Assembly (NCBI RefSeq): GCF_009905375.1
Contig: NC_133653.1
Span: 87,088,079-87,152,078, forward strand
Direction of reading: 5' to 3'
Length of the DNA: 64,000 nt
Source: Apium graveolens
Lineage: Eukaryota; Streptophyta; Magnoliopsida; Apiales; Apiaceae
Of the stretch, positions 1 to 12,015 are shown piece after piece. Position numbers and translations under genes: made by a program. Under the pieces are notes generated by a model. It searched no databases. It was given only the letters and a program-made list of their open reading frames with translations, and was not told where the DNA came from. The number at the start of each line of letters is the position of its first letter. Within the stretch, counting starts at the first letter, position 1.

Positions 1-542
1 AGGACAAATCAGTACTTAACTGAAATCAGCACTTATACTGAAGTCAGAATTTAAGTCATCAGTACTTAAGGTTCAGAAGATATGTATCAGAAGATAATAT
101 CAGGACTTCAAGGAAACGTTCAGATAAGGAAGGCAGCTGATTTACAGGAAGAGAAGATCGAGACAAACATAAGAACAGATATGCATGAAGAAGGAATTCT
201 ATGAAGAATAGAATATTTGGAAGAAAAGATATCTGATTGATATATTTTAGGAAGCAGAATTATATTCCATATCAATTAACGATTATCTTGTAACTGTGCA
301 ATATATAAACACAGACATAGGGTTTACACTAGAAGTGTTATCACAATCGAGAAGATTATTCATTTGTAACCCTAGCAGCTCTCGTGATATTTGTTCATCA
401 CTGAGAGAGGACAGTTCCATACTGTAACAGAGTTTATTATTTTGAATAAAGTTTGTTTTTTGTTACTTGAGTTATTAAAGTTTGATTTGATTGTGCTATA
501 CACTGTATTCACCCCCCTCTACAGTGTGTGTGTGACCTAATA
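1..542 (+). repeat. 5' LTR of the SIRE-like copia (left end outside window)
   Basis: Collinear with 24903-25444 without net indels. Contains a TATA-like ATATATAAAC at 301-310, a likely start of the genomic RNA. Ends near the CCTAATA just before the PBS; the usual CA end is not evident, so the boundary is uncertain by a few bases. Confidence 0.88.
301..310 (+). promoter_or_regulatory. LTR TATA box
   Basis: ATATATAAAC inside the LTR, repeated in the 3' LTR near 25203. Position (about 230 bases before the LTR end) suits the U3/R boundary of a plant copia LTR. Confidence 0.5.
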
Positions 543-544
543 AG

Positions 545-556
545 TGGTATCAGAGC
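545..556 (+). other. Primer-binding site (initiator Met-tRNA)
   Basis: TGGTATCAGAGC lies two or three bases after the 5' LTR; it is the complement of the 3' end of plant initiator Met-tRNA and the standard plant LTR-element PBS. Confidence 0.92.
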
Positions 557-598
557 CTATCTGTTAACACACAAATAGTTTAAGATCCAAAAATAATC

Positions 599-2222
599 AT
601 GTCTGAAGTAGAAACTCCAACTAAGCCCACCAAAGCTGAAGAACCTCCAAAGACACAAATTCAAAGCCGATATGAGACTATTAGAGTTCCCATATTGAGA
701 CCATCTGAATATCCCATATGAAAGGTGAGGATGACCATGTTTCTGGAAGCTACAGATCCAGAATATCTTGATAGAATCAAGGAAGGGCCTCACAAACCAA
801 CTAAGCTCACTGTTGCAGTTGCAGGTGAAGCAGCAAAGTCTGTACCAAAGGAGAAGAGTGATTACACTGCTGAAGATATCGCATCAATTGCTAAGGATGC
901 TAAGGTACGACACTTACTGCATAGTGCTATTGATAATGTAATGTCAAACAGGGTAATAAACTGCAAGACTGCAAAGGAGATATGGGATGCCTTGGAAACA
1001 AGATGTCAGGGAACGGATACGATTAAGAAAAACAGGAAGACAATACTCACTCAAGAGTATGAACACTTTGACTCAAAGGCTAATGAGTCATTGACTGATT
1101 TATATGATAGATTTGTCAAACTCTTGAATGATTTGTCACTGGTTGATAAGGAGTATGATCTTGAAGATTCAAACCTTAAATTTCTGTTAGCTCTTCCTGA
1201 ATGCAGGGATTTGAAGGCAACAACAATAAGAGACAACTATAATCTTGATGAAACAACTCTTGATGAAATTTATGGAATGCTCAAGACTCATGAACTTGAG
1301 ATGGAACAAAGAAGCAAGAGGAAAGGAGGAAAGTCAAGGACAGTTGCTCTTAAGGCTGAAGAAGAATCCCCCAAGGCAGCTACCTCAAGGAAAGATAAGG
1401 GTAAAGCTCTCTTCACAAAGTCTGATACTGAGTCATCAAGTTCTGAAAGTGATGATGACTCAGAATCTGAAAGCTTGCCTGAGATGGATGCTGATGAAGA
1501 GATGATGAAGCTGTGTGCTCTTATGGTGAAAGGAATCACAAAGATTGCATACAGGAAGTTCAGGAAGGGAAAGAAGTTTTCCAGGAAAGGCGCAAGTTCT
1601 GATAAGAAGAATTTCAGAAAATCTGAGGGCAGAGGAGGAAAGTCTGACAGAGGAGATTATACAAATATCAAATGCTACAACTGTGGTGAGAAAGGCCACA
1701 TATCTCCTGATTGCAAGAAAGTGAAGAGTGACAAAGGCAAGGCTCTTGTCACAAAGAAGAAAAGCTGGACAGACACCTCAGATTCTGAAAGTGAGGAGAA
1801 TTATGCCCTGATGGCAAATGCTGATACGGCAAGTGTTGAAAGCAGTTCTGAAGCTGCTGAGTTAAAGGTACCTCAAACTACTTATGCCTTTCATACTGAT
1901 GATATTAATGAGTTGAGAAGATATCTTAAAACCATGTTCATTAGTTATAGAGATCAAACTTTAACATGTGAAAGATTAACTTCTGAAAATATTGCTTGCA
2001 AAAAGAGGAATGATTATTTAGAAAAAGAGTTAGTCATGTTCCATCAAACTCAGAAAGATAGAGATGATGCTTTCTATGTTAGGGATGAAGTGCTTAAAAT
2101 GAATGAATCTCTAAAAGCTGAGTTAGAAAAGGAAAGAGAGATTATCAGGACTTGGACTAACTCTGGCAGAACAACTCAGAATTTGTTAAGTAGTGATAAC
2201 TGGAAAGAGGGCTTAGGTTATG
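599..2222 (+). pseudogene. gag (N-terminal part) of SIRE-like copia, interrupted
   Basis: Frame from ATG 599 reads a UBN2/gag_pre type capsid region, but codon 41 is TGA (719-721) where relatives usually have Trp; the frame is then open to 2222. Features: capsid-like helical region (about 780-1320), acidic Ser/Asp/Glu-rich linker with SSSSESDDDSESE, a basic stretch, one CCHC zinc knuckle CYNCGEKGHISPDC (about 1673-1714), then a Glu/Lys-rich coiled-coil-like segment. The protein would bind and package element RNA. At 2223 the frame is cut by the gypsy LTR and resumes in phase at 16096, so the insertion split a continuous ORF. Confidence 0.88.
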
Positions 2223-5200
2223 TGTAACACCCCCAAATCCGGGGTCGGGGATCCGGGTTGTCACGAGTTCCATTTCCCTTAATAACACTTAATCTTAATA
2301 AACAACCAACTACTACATACTGTGACCCCACAATATACACACACACCTCAAGTTATAGTCTCAGAGATGAATACAAAAAAAATACAAGTCACTTTATTCC
2401 ACAATTATATGCCATTACACCTTAAAAGGGTTTCTGAATAAATTTACATTTCTTTGCCATTATTACAATTCATAAATATACATAAGTCTGGTACATCAAA
2501 AGTTGAAAGCCTAGCCTATTGGTAGATCCTACCTCGGCTATAACGGCATCAACGCCTACAGGAAACTGCGGAACGTTTCCTAACCGCTTGTGAATCGGGA
2601 GCTTGGTCCTGTTCATCTTTTCTATCTGTTGTTGTGTGATGAGGAAGAAAGCAAGGGTGAGCAACAAGCCCACCGAAATAATATGTATAATAATTAACAA
2701 TATATGAGCATTCTCATAGTACTCATGAAAGTCTTGGTCAAGAAGAAATGAACCAAGTTTGATATCTTAATGCGAAGAAGTCGCAAAATATTCAGTATAT
2801 ATACTTATATACTTTTCAGAAGTCCTCTTCCAAGCCTAATATACACAGAGTTCCGGTTTATAACTGTATAAAAATATCGTTGCAAGGTGATCTCATATAT
2901 CTAACCTTGTCTCAACGTTTTTGTGAAAATCTTTGTCATGCATAAGATAATCATTAACCAGATATAAGTTTAAAAGATGAAGTTACAAGATACTCCAATA
3001 TACTTACATCTTTTCCAAATACTACTTGAACTACCACCATTCAAGTTATAATCAGTTTCAAAAGTTCATCACACTGATGAGACTACAAGACAAGATTTGA
3101 ATAGATTCAATCTTTGAATATCATTATAAATAATGAAGTTACGAGGTACTTCATTAAGTCCCGATATATATATACACTTATATATATATACATAACATAC
3201 ACTCCTTGAAAACCTCTGTTATGAAAATTATAAACAGAGTTGCAATATCCAATGAATTTGGAAAGGAGAAAACCTTGGCATAAACCTGATATCTTGTTGA
3301 TCAGGCAAAGATACCAATAAGTAACCTTTTCTACTAGTAGATGGACGAATTCCCCACTGGTCATCACCCTGGTCGCAATAGGACCTTATGCTGGACAGCC
3401 ACTCAGCCACTTACGCATTTGATGGACTCCCACTGAGCCACTTACACAATCATGGATGTCCACTGAGCCCAAGTTGCTTATGCCGACTCAATAGATGGAC
3501 TTACTTCCCAAACTTTGGGTAAGTAATCAATTCATTTATCAAAACAGCAACCTCGTTGCGAATATAAAATACACCACATAGCCGGATCCCTCAGGTTTTG
3601 AGCGAATATTTAAATCCCCTTCGAAAGGAAGATCTTAAATATAAAAATGAGTTTTGGGATCCGCTCTAACTTTTAAAATCATTTCGAAGACTCGAAACAT
3701 TTTTAAGAATGTTTGGAGTACTGCTGATTTATTAAAATAAATCAGTCCCAATATATTAAAAAATATCTGAATATTATTATTTAAATAATATTCCCAAAAA
3801 GGATCATCTCTATAAAAATAATCGAAGTAGAAGTGTTAAAACTCATACTTGAAATGAATATTAAATAACCAAAGATATACTTATACGAAAGTACTATCTT
3901 TATTTGAATAATCAAAGATAAGTTTGATTATCGACACCTTATTCTTTAATAAAATAAAGAATATATCTCAGGAAATAATCGGAGTCATAGATCCTCAAAT
4001 GAATATTCAAATAATATTCATTAAATAATATAAACTGAGTCATAAGCCCTCGAATGAATATTCAAAATAATATTCATTTAATAAAATAAAAGGAGTCATA
4101 AGTCCTCGAATGAATATTCGTAATAATATTCATTAAATAAAATAAAAGTTATCGAATAAACCTTATTCGATTAATAGTTTTGAAAACTATATCAATATAT
4201 ATATATATATTTAAATATATATATATAATATACTCGGGAACATCGACTCCCGGTCTTAGAAAATGTTCACCTTTGGGTCCCCTATACTAAGGGTATACAC
4301 AACTACTGCTTATCTCTAGCATAGGTATTATGCAACTAATAAGCATTTGAACCAACAGATATATAAATCAAGAATACGGAACAGGCATGCATATATACCA
4401 TATCACATGCTACAATATATCGCAAGAATTTGCTAATAACAAATATGCATTTATCACAAGATCATGCATATACACATATACATCACAACAATAGTTATAC
4501 GGGTAGAAAACTTGCCTGAGCGACTAGGGGTTACAAATGGCTCCGGACGAATCTGGTAACCTATAAACAACATGTAAGTTGGAATTAAACCAAAGTCACT
4601 TGTAAATCTATACTTTAACCAAATTAGACTCTAACGCTCGTTTTGCGCTTACTGATTCTCTTAAGTCGCTCGAGTACCCTCGGCTCCACCATTTTTAATA
4701 AATTAACCATTACGAGTTTTAAGGCGATTCTTTCGTGAGTACCTTACCAACTGCCTAATCCACTTAACATAATTGTTTCATACTCCAATTAGTCCTTTAA
4801 GGTCTTTAACCTATGTTTCAAAGTAAGCCGAGGGGTAATGGTTCGTTCGCGAAACGTCGTTACTTAAAACGGCCGTTTCTCCCAAACCGTACATCGGAAT
4901 CAAATGAACCACATATCAAAACGAAGCTCGTAACATGAACTATCTAATCATGGCAATGGTCAAAACCTAGCAGGGAGTTCTCGGGTCCTAATGGTAAGAA
5001 CAAAACAGCCTAAAGTAAATCGGACATTACGACGGCTATGTTTACGCGATTTCCCAAATTTAAAACACTCTAATTCAACCCACAATCAATCCACAATCAC
5101 AACCCAATCAAAAATCCATCCATACTACATCATAACAGCCCCAACAACTCAACATCAACAATTTATACTTATTCTTAAACTTGAATTTAACTACACTTAA

Positions 5201-6293
5201 GTTCATTAATCAACAATCCAAGAACTACCACTCCAAAAACTTCACAAAATCAACTAATCTCTACATTTACAACTAGCAAACCTCTCATGAATTATAACAA
5301 CAAACTAAACCTAATTACTCAAATAAAGTTAGGGTTTGGAGGGGTTATACCTTCCTTGGAGAGTGGAGAATCAAGAGAATGGCTTGGAATCACCCTTAAA
5401 GTCCTTATCCAAGCTTAATCTAAACAAAACTTCAAGAACAAAAAAAAAATTAGTTCTTGAAAAACACTATTCACCATCTTCTTCCATGATTTTTAGGAAG
5501 AGATTGTGGATGATTTAGGAGCTCAAACTTATAGGATATTCATAACTATGCATAAGGAGTCTTAGATAATTACCTTGTAATTTAACAAAGCTTGGAACTA
5601 TGATTTTGACTTTCTTGCTTTGGAAAAGAAGAAGAAGCCGAGAGCAAGGTGAAGAAAATGAAATAATCTTTGTGTTTGGGTGAAATGATTGTTGTTTGGT
5701 TGTTTTGAGCTTGATTTTGGTTAATTACCTTTTTAACCATGAACTTTGTGTGGTTTTAAATCAACCACACCTCCTTCCCCCTTATGTCATGCTTATGTCA
5801 CCTTGTTATGTCATCATCCCTTACTTGCCCTCTTCTCATTGGTTTGATGACATCATCCCCTCTAATCTCTTTGATTAGCTCCTAATTGTTTGCCTAATGA
5901 CCGCTGATCTGTTATACGGTTCGCTTAACTTTCGTTCTTGTTTCTCGTTTGAGGGATCATACCCGGGATCTTATTACTTGGGTTTCCTTAACCTTTCTCA
6001 ATACATTATAATCCTTTTATGATCCTCTCTTATAATCCTTTAATTTAAATCCTTTTTATCCTGTTACCTTATACTCAATTCTTTCGATATCTGGTGGATT
6101 TTCGGGAAAAATCAAAGCGTTCGGATTTAGATTCTGACGATCTTTACATACACTTATATACCACATAGAGTACTAATAATATCCCAGAAGCTCAATAAAA
6201 GAACCTCTACATAGTGTGGCTTGAAAAGTTTTCTTATTCAGCAAAACACTATTCATAAGGGTTTCAAAAATTCCAAAAATTGGGGTTATTACA
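2223..6293 (-). repeat. Gypsy LTR copy (3' LTR in element orientation)
   Basis: 4071 bp, matching 12016-16090 at roughly 98% by eye, with a few short indels. On its minus strand it begins TGTAATAACC and ends GGTGTTACA. ORFs in it are short and not conserved in a coding manner. It includes the AT-rich 56-bp tandem repeat at 3982-4148 and an (AT)n tract near 4195-4230. Confidence 0.93.
3982..4148. repeat. About 56-bp tandem repeat, three units, inside gypsy LTR
   Basis: Three successive units start GAGTCATA(G/A) near 3982, 4037 and 4093, each followed by TGAATATTC and AATAATATTCATT, which is itself an inverted pair. The same array is in the other LTR near 13782-13950. Confidence 0.8.
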
Positions 6294-6312
6294 GTCTCCC
6301 CTCCTTAGAAGG
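6294..6312 (-). other. Polypurine tract of the gypsy element
   Basis: Reverse complement reads CCTTCTAAGGAGGGGAGAC immediately before the LTR start TGTAATAACC; this sets the minus orientation. Confidence 0.85.
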
Positions 6313-6479
6313 ATTCCGTCCCGGAATCAGATAGAAAATGAGTAGGGATACTTTCTTAGCATTGCACTTTCTAACTCTTACGTAATTTTCCCACATTGTG
6401 GTTCTACCATCAAACTCTGACTAGTTTGATAACTCTTCTCCTAAGCATTTGTCCATTTTTGATCTATAACCCTTCCTGG

Positions 6480-7010
6480 TTGCTCCATGTAGGTTACGTC
6501 TGGTTGCATGTCTATGCACTTATATGCCCCTATTTGTCTGGCATCTGAATTACACTTCCTTAACATTGATATGTGGAACACGTTATGAACTTACTACATG
6601 TTCGGGGGTAGGGCTAGCTCATATGCTAACTTCCCCAATACGTCTTAATACCTCAAAGGGTCCAACAATTTATAGGCTTAGCTTTCCTTTCTTTTTGAAC
6701 CTCATCAATCCTTTCCAAGGGATACCTTTAACATTACTAGGTCCCCTATTTCCTATTCTTTGTCCTTTCGTGTCAAATCAACATATTTCTCATGTCCATC
6801 TTGGGCTACTACCAGCCGTCCTCTGATTAGATCCGTCATATCCTTGGTCCTTTGGACCACTGCTGGTCCGAGCATCTTGCGCTCTACAACTTCATCCTAA
6901 CATAAGGGAGATCGACATTTTCTTCCCTCAAAGATCTCATAAGACGACATCTCGATACCTGACATACGATCTATTATCGTGAGAAAACTCAATCCGCGTT
7001 AAGTGATCAT
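6480..7010 (-). pseudogene. Decayed integrase C-terminal region of the gypsy element
   Basis: Translating the minus strand in shifting frames gives recognisable Ty3/gypsy integrase pieces in the right order: EIFEGRKCRSPLC (about 6905-6950), RTKDMTDLIRGRLVVAQDG (about 6770-6850), then short matches to the segment that precedes the chromodomain, ending with a Gln-Pro-Asp-Val-Thr-Tyr-like piece near 6490. Stops and frameshifts break every frame. Confidence 0.65.
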
Positions 7011-10000
7011 TCCAAATTCTTTCAAGTCTATTGCACAGACTCTCATTATAGCTTTTAGCATTAGAGCTTTTGCTTCTCAATACCCATTCTTTTCCAGTTC
7101 ACAATCGCTACTACCTTCCGTTCCTAATATTATACTGGTTATACTTTTGCTCGTTAGCGTTCTATAACCTTTTAATAACCACGTCAACCTTAGTATCACG
7201 AACGTGTTAGAATCAGAATACCACCGTACTGATACTACTTCCTTTAGCTGCTTCCATCTTCAAAAGCTTGATCCATCATATAGAAGTAAAGGAATTTGTT
7301 GAGAGATCATTATGATCATGAACACTTGTTCTATTGCATAGTTAGTACAGAAGGTGGCCAGCCTTTAGTACTTGACAAGCAATTAAACAACATGTGGTAT
7401 CCTACTAGGCTTCTATCACACAGATAGATAGTCATTCGGCAATACCTCCCCTTCTGGAAGGGTTGTTCTTCTCAGCTTATATGAAATGAAAAGAAGAGAA
7501 AAGAACGAATTGAAGAGAATTGTGTATATGAAAAAAATATACTGCCACAAAATATCTGGCTTGGAACCTACCTCTAAACTATAGAGGTTTGTCATAAGAG
7601 AACAAAATATATGTGTATATATATCAAGTATTATCGCATCGCATTTCACATGCTTAATTATTTACTATTCCATCCATCATTCTATGGACCCATGCTCTTG
7701 CTCGAGCTTATACACAATCACCTTTGAAACTCCCTCGATATCGAAAATCGAATCTGGGATCTCATTCTTGACATCACCGTTACTAGAATTCTATGCTTGC
7801 ACTGCAACCTTCCTCGTATAGTAATACGACTCTCTATTGATAAGAAGGAATAAATATTCAATAGGTAGATAATCTACTAATTAGTCTATCAATGATAACT
7901 TATACACCACCACGACCCGATTAGTGGTACCCAATCTCATGGTTGTAATCGACTCATTACTCGCAGAATCATTGCTGCATTACTATGGTCCACCACTGAC
8001 CTACTGTCGTAATTCACTTTCCATGAAATCTTAATATCTAACCATACGGATTCCATACAGGTCATATAGAATTCTCCTAAGGAGGTAACATAATTACCAT
8101 TCATGATTCATGAAGAACACTCTAGATCCTGATGTACATACATGACATGAAGCAGATAAAATTGCAGAAGAGTTTCAATCAAAGCAACGATAGCAGGTTA
8201 ATCCCATTCTTAATCATATACCTTCAATAGAAGACTTAACTCGAAGGTTCGTCTAGTCCTTTTTGAAACATGGTCCTGGCTTATCTCAAGATAGTACCTT
8301 CTGAGATAGATAGCCCGCTCATGGCGATTACACGAATTAAACCTTTAACAACTTCTATTACGGTTGGGTATTGCACAGTCATCAGAAGGAATGTCAATCT
8401 TCCAAACCATAATACAACCTTCACAGCTTTAACCATCATCACTGTATTCCTTTGGCACAAGCGCCTATAATTATCCTCTTACCTTTAAAGTATCGGCCAC
8501 CTCTTTGGCCTTTCCTGATAGTAAAATTTCCTTACAGTCAATGTCATTTTAACCACCTCCAAATAAATTTTCTACCTCATTTCAATCACTGCTTATGTGA
8601 AGATGTTTTCCTTAAAATCTGATGAGTTAAAAAAAATATCACCATTTTTCCATAAGTTATTGCCTCAGTCTTTAGAGGTTAATCACTGTCACGACTGACT
8701 CTCAATTATACTTAGAACATTTTTTATCTTAGGTCCTAATTTCCCTGAACAATTTCGACCTTTACTGGTTCGATCCATACTTTCTCGTGGTTTAACACAT
8801 GCCCCACTTGGCATCATTATAATTACGTCATATTTCCTTTATCAATATTTCTATTCTTGAGAATTTTGAATATTACCTTTCTCCTTGTAAAACCTCTAAG
8901 GTTATCCTTGAATCGTTCCTCCTGTATTTCCTAGATACAGGGCATATCAAAATACATTTACTAATACTAGAACCATTGTCTATGTACTTCTAAAAAATTT
9001 CTTTACTGATCTTTAAAGGTTGTTGTTACCTTGATCCTTTCCAATTCATACTTGTCAAAACTCATGTTGTCCCTATTAAGGGTGAAATGCCAACCCTTAT
9101 GCATTCCCCTAGGATTCATTTTAAGTTACCGATGTTCTATCCTTAATTCCACCTCTAAAAATGTACATGCATCCTTCCATGGATAAATCAAGTCATATAT
9201 CCCTGATGAGGGTGTATTTATTCAATCATTCCCACCTTGATAGTATATGCCTAATTTCATAATAATATCATTATCCAAAATGAGGTCAATCCATATGGCC
9301 TCAAAAGACAATAACGGTTATCCACTTTTCTTGCCTGATTCGGTAATGATAACAAGGATATTCTGGAAGATATTGGTCGTGTTCAACATGAACTCCTTCT
9401 TAATAATTCCGTATTTACTTTTGTTATTTATCTCAACAGTCATCTCAATGTTGGGATATCTCTCATTCCTGGTGTCTTCCTTCCTGGGTATCAAGCCACC
9501 GGTCTCACACTCCACATTCTTGAAGGTCACTTCCTTCATCCAATTTTCCTAATTTCTTACTTTCTCGTCTCCTCGGTCTATCCGCATCTCATTATTTATC
9601 CTTTGAACTATCTCAAGGTTTCCCGAATCCTTCCAACTTGAAGGGGGTACAACATATATGTATCTCTTATGCCTTCAACCATCAATTTAACTCATGGTGA
9701 ATCACCCTCATCCTGACGATTACTTACTTTTCTATTTCTATTGCTACGAGTCTTTAGGGTTTCCTCATACCCAAATTCCTTATTATTCCTCAAACTCTAT
9801 TGTCTTTATATTCCTTTCCACTTCAGTTTCTTTTTAATTTCCTTTCTCTTATCATTATTTCATGAACCAACACAACATAAGCATTGATTTCAAATATCCC
9901 GTCATTCTGGATTCGTGTCCTCAGAACGAATCTTGACAACTTTTAGAGCTTAGATTCATAATTCATCATACTCGTCCGCCTTTGTTCTGGCTCTAAGGCT

Positions 10001-10984
10001 TTTACACTATCTCCATAACCTTGGGAAGTACTTTCCTGAAAACAATTGACTGAACTTTAATCAGTTTATCATAACCTCTTGCTTTGTGCCTTTCTTGGTC
10101 TTTCACCAGTGGGTGGTCTCTCTCTTAGGAGGGTAAGTGATAGAAACAGTCTTTTATGATTCGTCAATCATTTAGAATCTCAAATGATTCCTGTATTTCC
10201 TTTAGCCAGGCTCTTTCCTCGACTGGGTCAGCTATTTCCTTGGAACTTTGAGAGCTTAGCGACTTAAAGGTCCTGAAAGAATTTCACACCATATTGTTTC
10301 CTCAAGGTGGTGGTTAGGGGTAAAAGTATAAGTTTTGTTTTAGGCAGGTCCATGGATTGCCCAATAGGAGTACCATCCTGGTTCTTCCTATCTTGCTCGA
10401 CTTCTGTTTTCTCAGTCTAAATATTTCTTCATACTACCCGTAATTGGGGTCATCTTTTAATTTAAAATCTTCATTTTCCACTTCATTATATTATGGGTTC
10501 CTTATATCTTAATTACGACCTCCCTGATTATCACATTCAAGGTTTGCCCCTAATCTTATTCCTCATGGGGGCATAATGCTTGGAAAAATTTTGAGAATCT
10601 CTGGATATTTGTCTTACTTACTTTGCTTAAGTCTTTCCCTCGTTCTGTCCTTGCATGATTGCAAATTATGAATTCTCAAGTTCTATAAACTTCATTACAC
10701 TCTCTTAAGTGTTAATAGTGCAATTAACAATATGAACTTATCATAACAAACTGATCTGAACTGAAATTAATGAATATATACATAACCATTAGTTCGAGGG
10801 TACAACAACTGAACACATTAAAAAGAATTACATCATGTGATCTGATCGCTTCTATCCCAAAAGTACTACCATAGATAATCATCTAGTCATTAAAACTAAT
10901 CATTCATAACTTAGGCTAATCCTCCAAAAGCGGTGCTACATGAAACCCTTGTCTGATTGCTCTGGCTTTGCACACTACCATGGA
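7011..10984. other. Interior of gypsy element with no readable gene
   Basis: I looked for RT (YxDD), RNase H and protease (DSG) motifs on both strands and could not read them. The short ORFs here have no recognisable domains. It is either strongly decayed pol or unrelated filler. Confidence 0.5.
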
Positions 10985-11758
10985 TCAAGAAATGCGGGCA
11001 CGCACGACATCCCTAACCTGCTCCATCACAGAGGTGATGAGGTCTAAGATAGTTACAAGTAGAGCTGGATCAATCTGACCCTCAAGATGGCCTCTAGCTG
11101 TAACACGGGTGGTAGCCTCAATCCTTTCCATGCTATGAGCTAATCCTGCCGGAAGTACCCCGCCCTCAATCCTTGGTGCAGTAAGTCGATCCAACAGATC
11201 ACTCCTAACATTACGGGCATCGGACAGGCCACCCAAAGTCATGTAATAATCGGCGATAAGAGAAGCCTGAGTGGTTGCATCTAGCAGTTCATGGGGTGCA
11301 GGTGGTGCAGGCCCAAGGGATCCAAATGGATAACCAAGCACGGTATCAAGTGACAATGGTGCAGGAGATAAAGGTGGCATTTCCTCAGTAGGTGTTGAGC
11401 TCTGTACAGGGGAGGGAACAGGAATTGGTGGAACCTCATGGATGTCCTCAGGAACCTCGGGAAGAGGGTCTGATACTGGTATAATTGGTGCCGTGGAAGG
11501 CCCCACTCCTTCTGCCCTCATTAACCTTTGTGCCCTTGGTAACTCTTCATCCTCTAGTGCCACCCTCGCGGCCATTCTTGCTCTGGTAGTCGCCCTGACT
11601 ACGGTCATCAATTCCTCAGCGGTCCTCTCTTCATTCTCGTCAGGATCCTCCACGAGATCCTCCTCGGCAACAATTCCTTCTGGGATAACATCCTCAACCG
11701 CAACATTCTCAATATGAATCTCATCCGGTCCCTCGTTAGGGTACTTTATCAGATTCAC
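10985..11758 (-). CDS. Gag-like protein of the gypsy element
   Basis: Open frame of 257 codons from the first ATG; the frame stays open upstream of that ATG to about 11835, so the true start may be further 5'. The N-terminal half is acidic with a Thr/Arg/Ala-rich patch (MTVVRATTRARMAARV), then a Pro/Ser-rich low-complexity stretch, then a predicted helical segment ending RDVVRARIS. No zinc knuckle is present in this ORF. It lies just downstream (minus strand) of the PBS, the place of gag. It is the only substantial ORF left in the element, so it may be the sole product of a family that moves with help from others. Confidence 0.6.
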   Translation of the reverse strand: MNLIKYPNEGPDEIHIENVAVEDVIPEGIVAEEDLVEDPDENEERTAEELMTVVRATTRARMAARVALEDEELPRAQRLMRAEGVGPSTAPIIPVSDPLPEVPEDIHEVPPIPVPSPVQSSTPTEEMPPLSPAPLSLDTVLGYPFGSLGPAPPAPHELLDATTQASLIADYYMTLGGLSDARNVRSDLLDRLTAPRIEGGVLPAGLAHSMERIEATTRVTARGHLEGQIDPALLVTILDLITSVMEQVRDVVRARIS

Positions 11759-11999
11759 AATTTGATCTCCAACATGTAATAAAACATCCTCATGCTGATG
11801 CTCCTGAACCTCAGGGTTCGGTGCCCCGCTGCCCTATACGAGAACGAACTATGTTACTATCACGATATTTATAAGGGTTCCCATAAGGGTTTTAACAGTC
11901 AGTACTACGTTAGTAGTCCGACTATGAACTTGGCAAGAGTTCTTATTATCTTAGTGAAATTATTATCTTAACGTCACATCATCTCTGAGGTAACGCTTC

Positions 12000-12011
12000 G
12001 CTCTGATACCA
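12000..12011 (-). other. Primer-binding site of the gypsy element
   Basis: GCTCTGATACCA on the plus strand is TGGTATCAGAGC on the minus strand, four bases from the LTR at 12016. Confidence 0.92.
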
Positions 12012-12015
12012 TTTC

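Noticed and set aside
545..556. tRNA gene fragments suggested by TGGTATCAGAGC
   Set aside because: All occurrences abut LTRs as primer-binding sites; no cloverleaf is present.
2470..2700. Repeated 76-codon ORFs (2470-2700 and 12263-12493, minus) as a gene pair
   Set aside because: Both lie at the same place in the two gypsy LTRs; they are copies of LTR sequence with no domain.
3982..4148. CRISPR-like array
   Set aside because: The units are head-to-tail without unique spacers, within a plant LTR.
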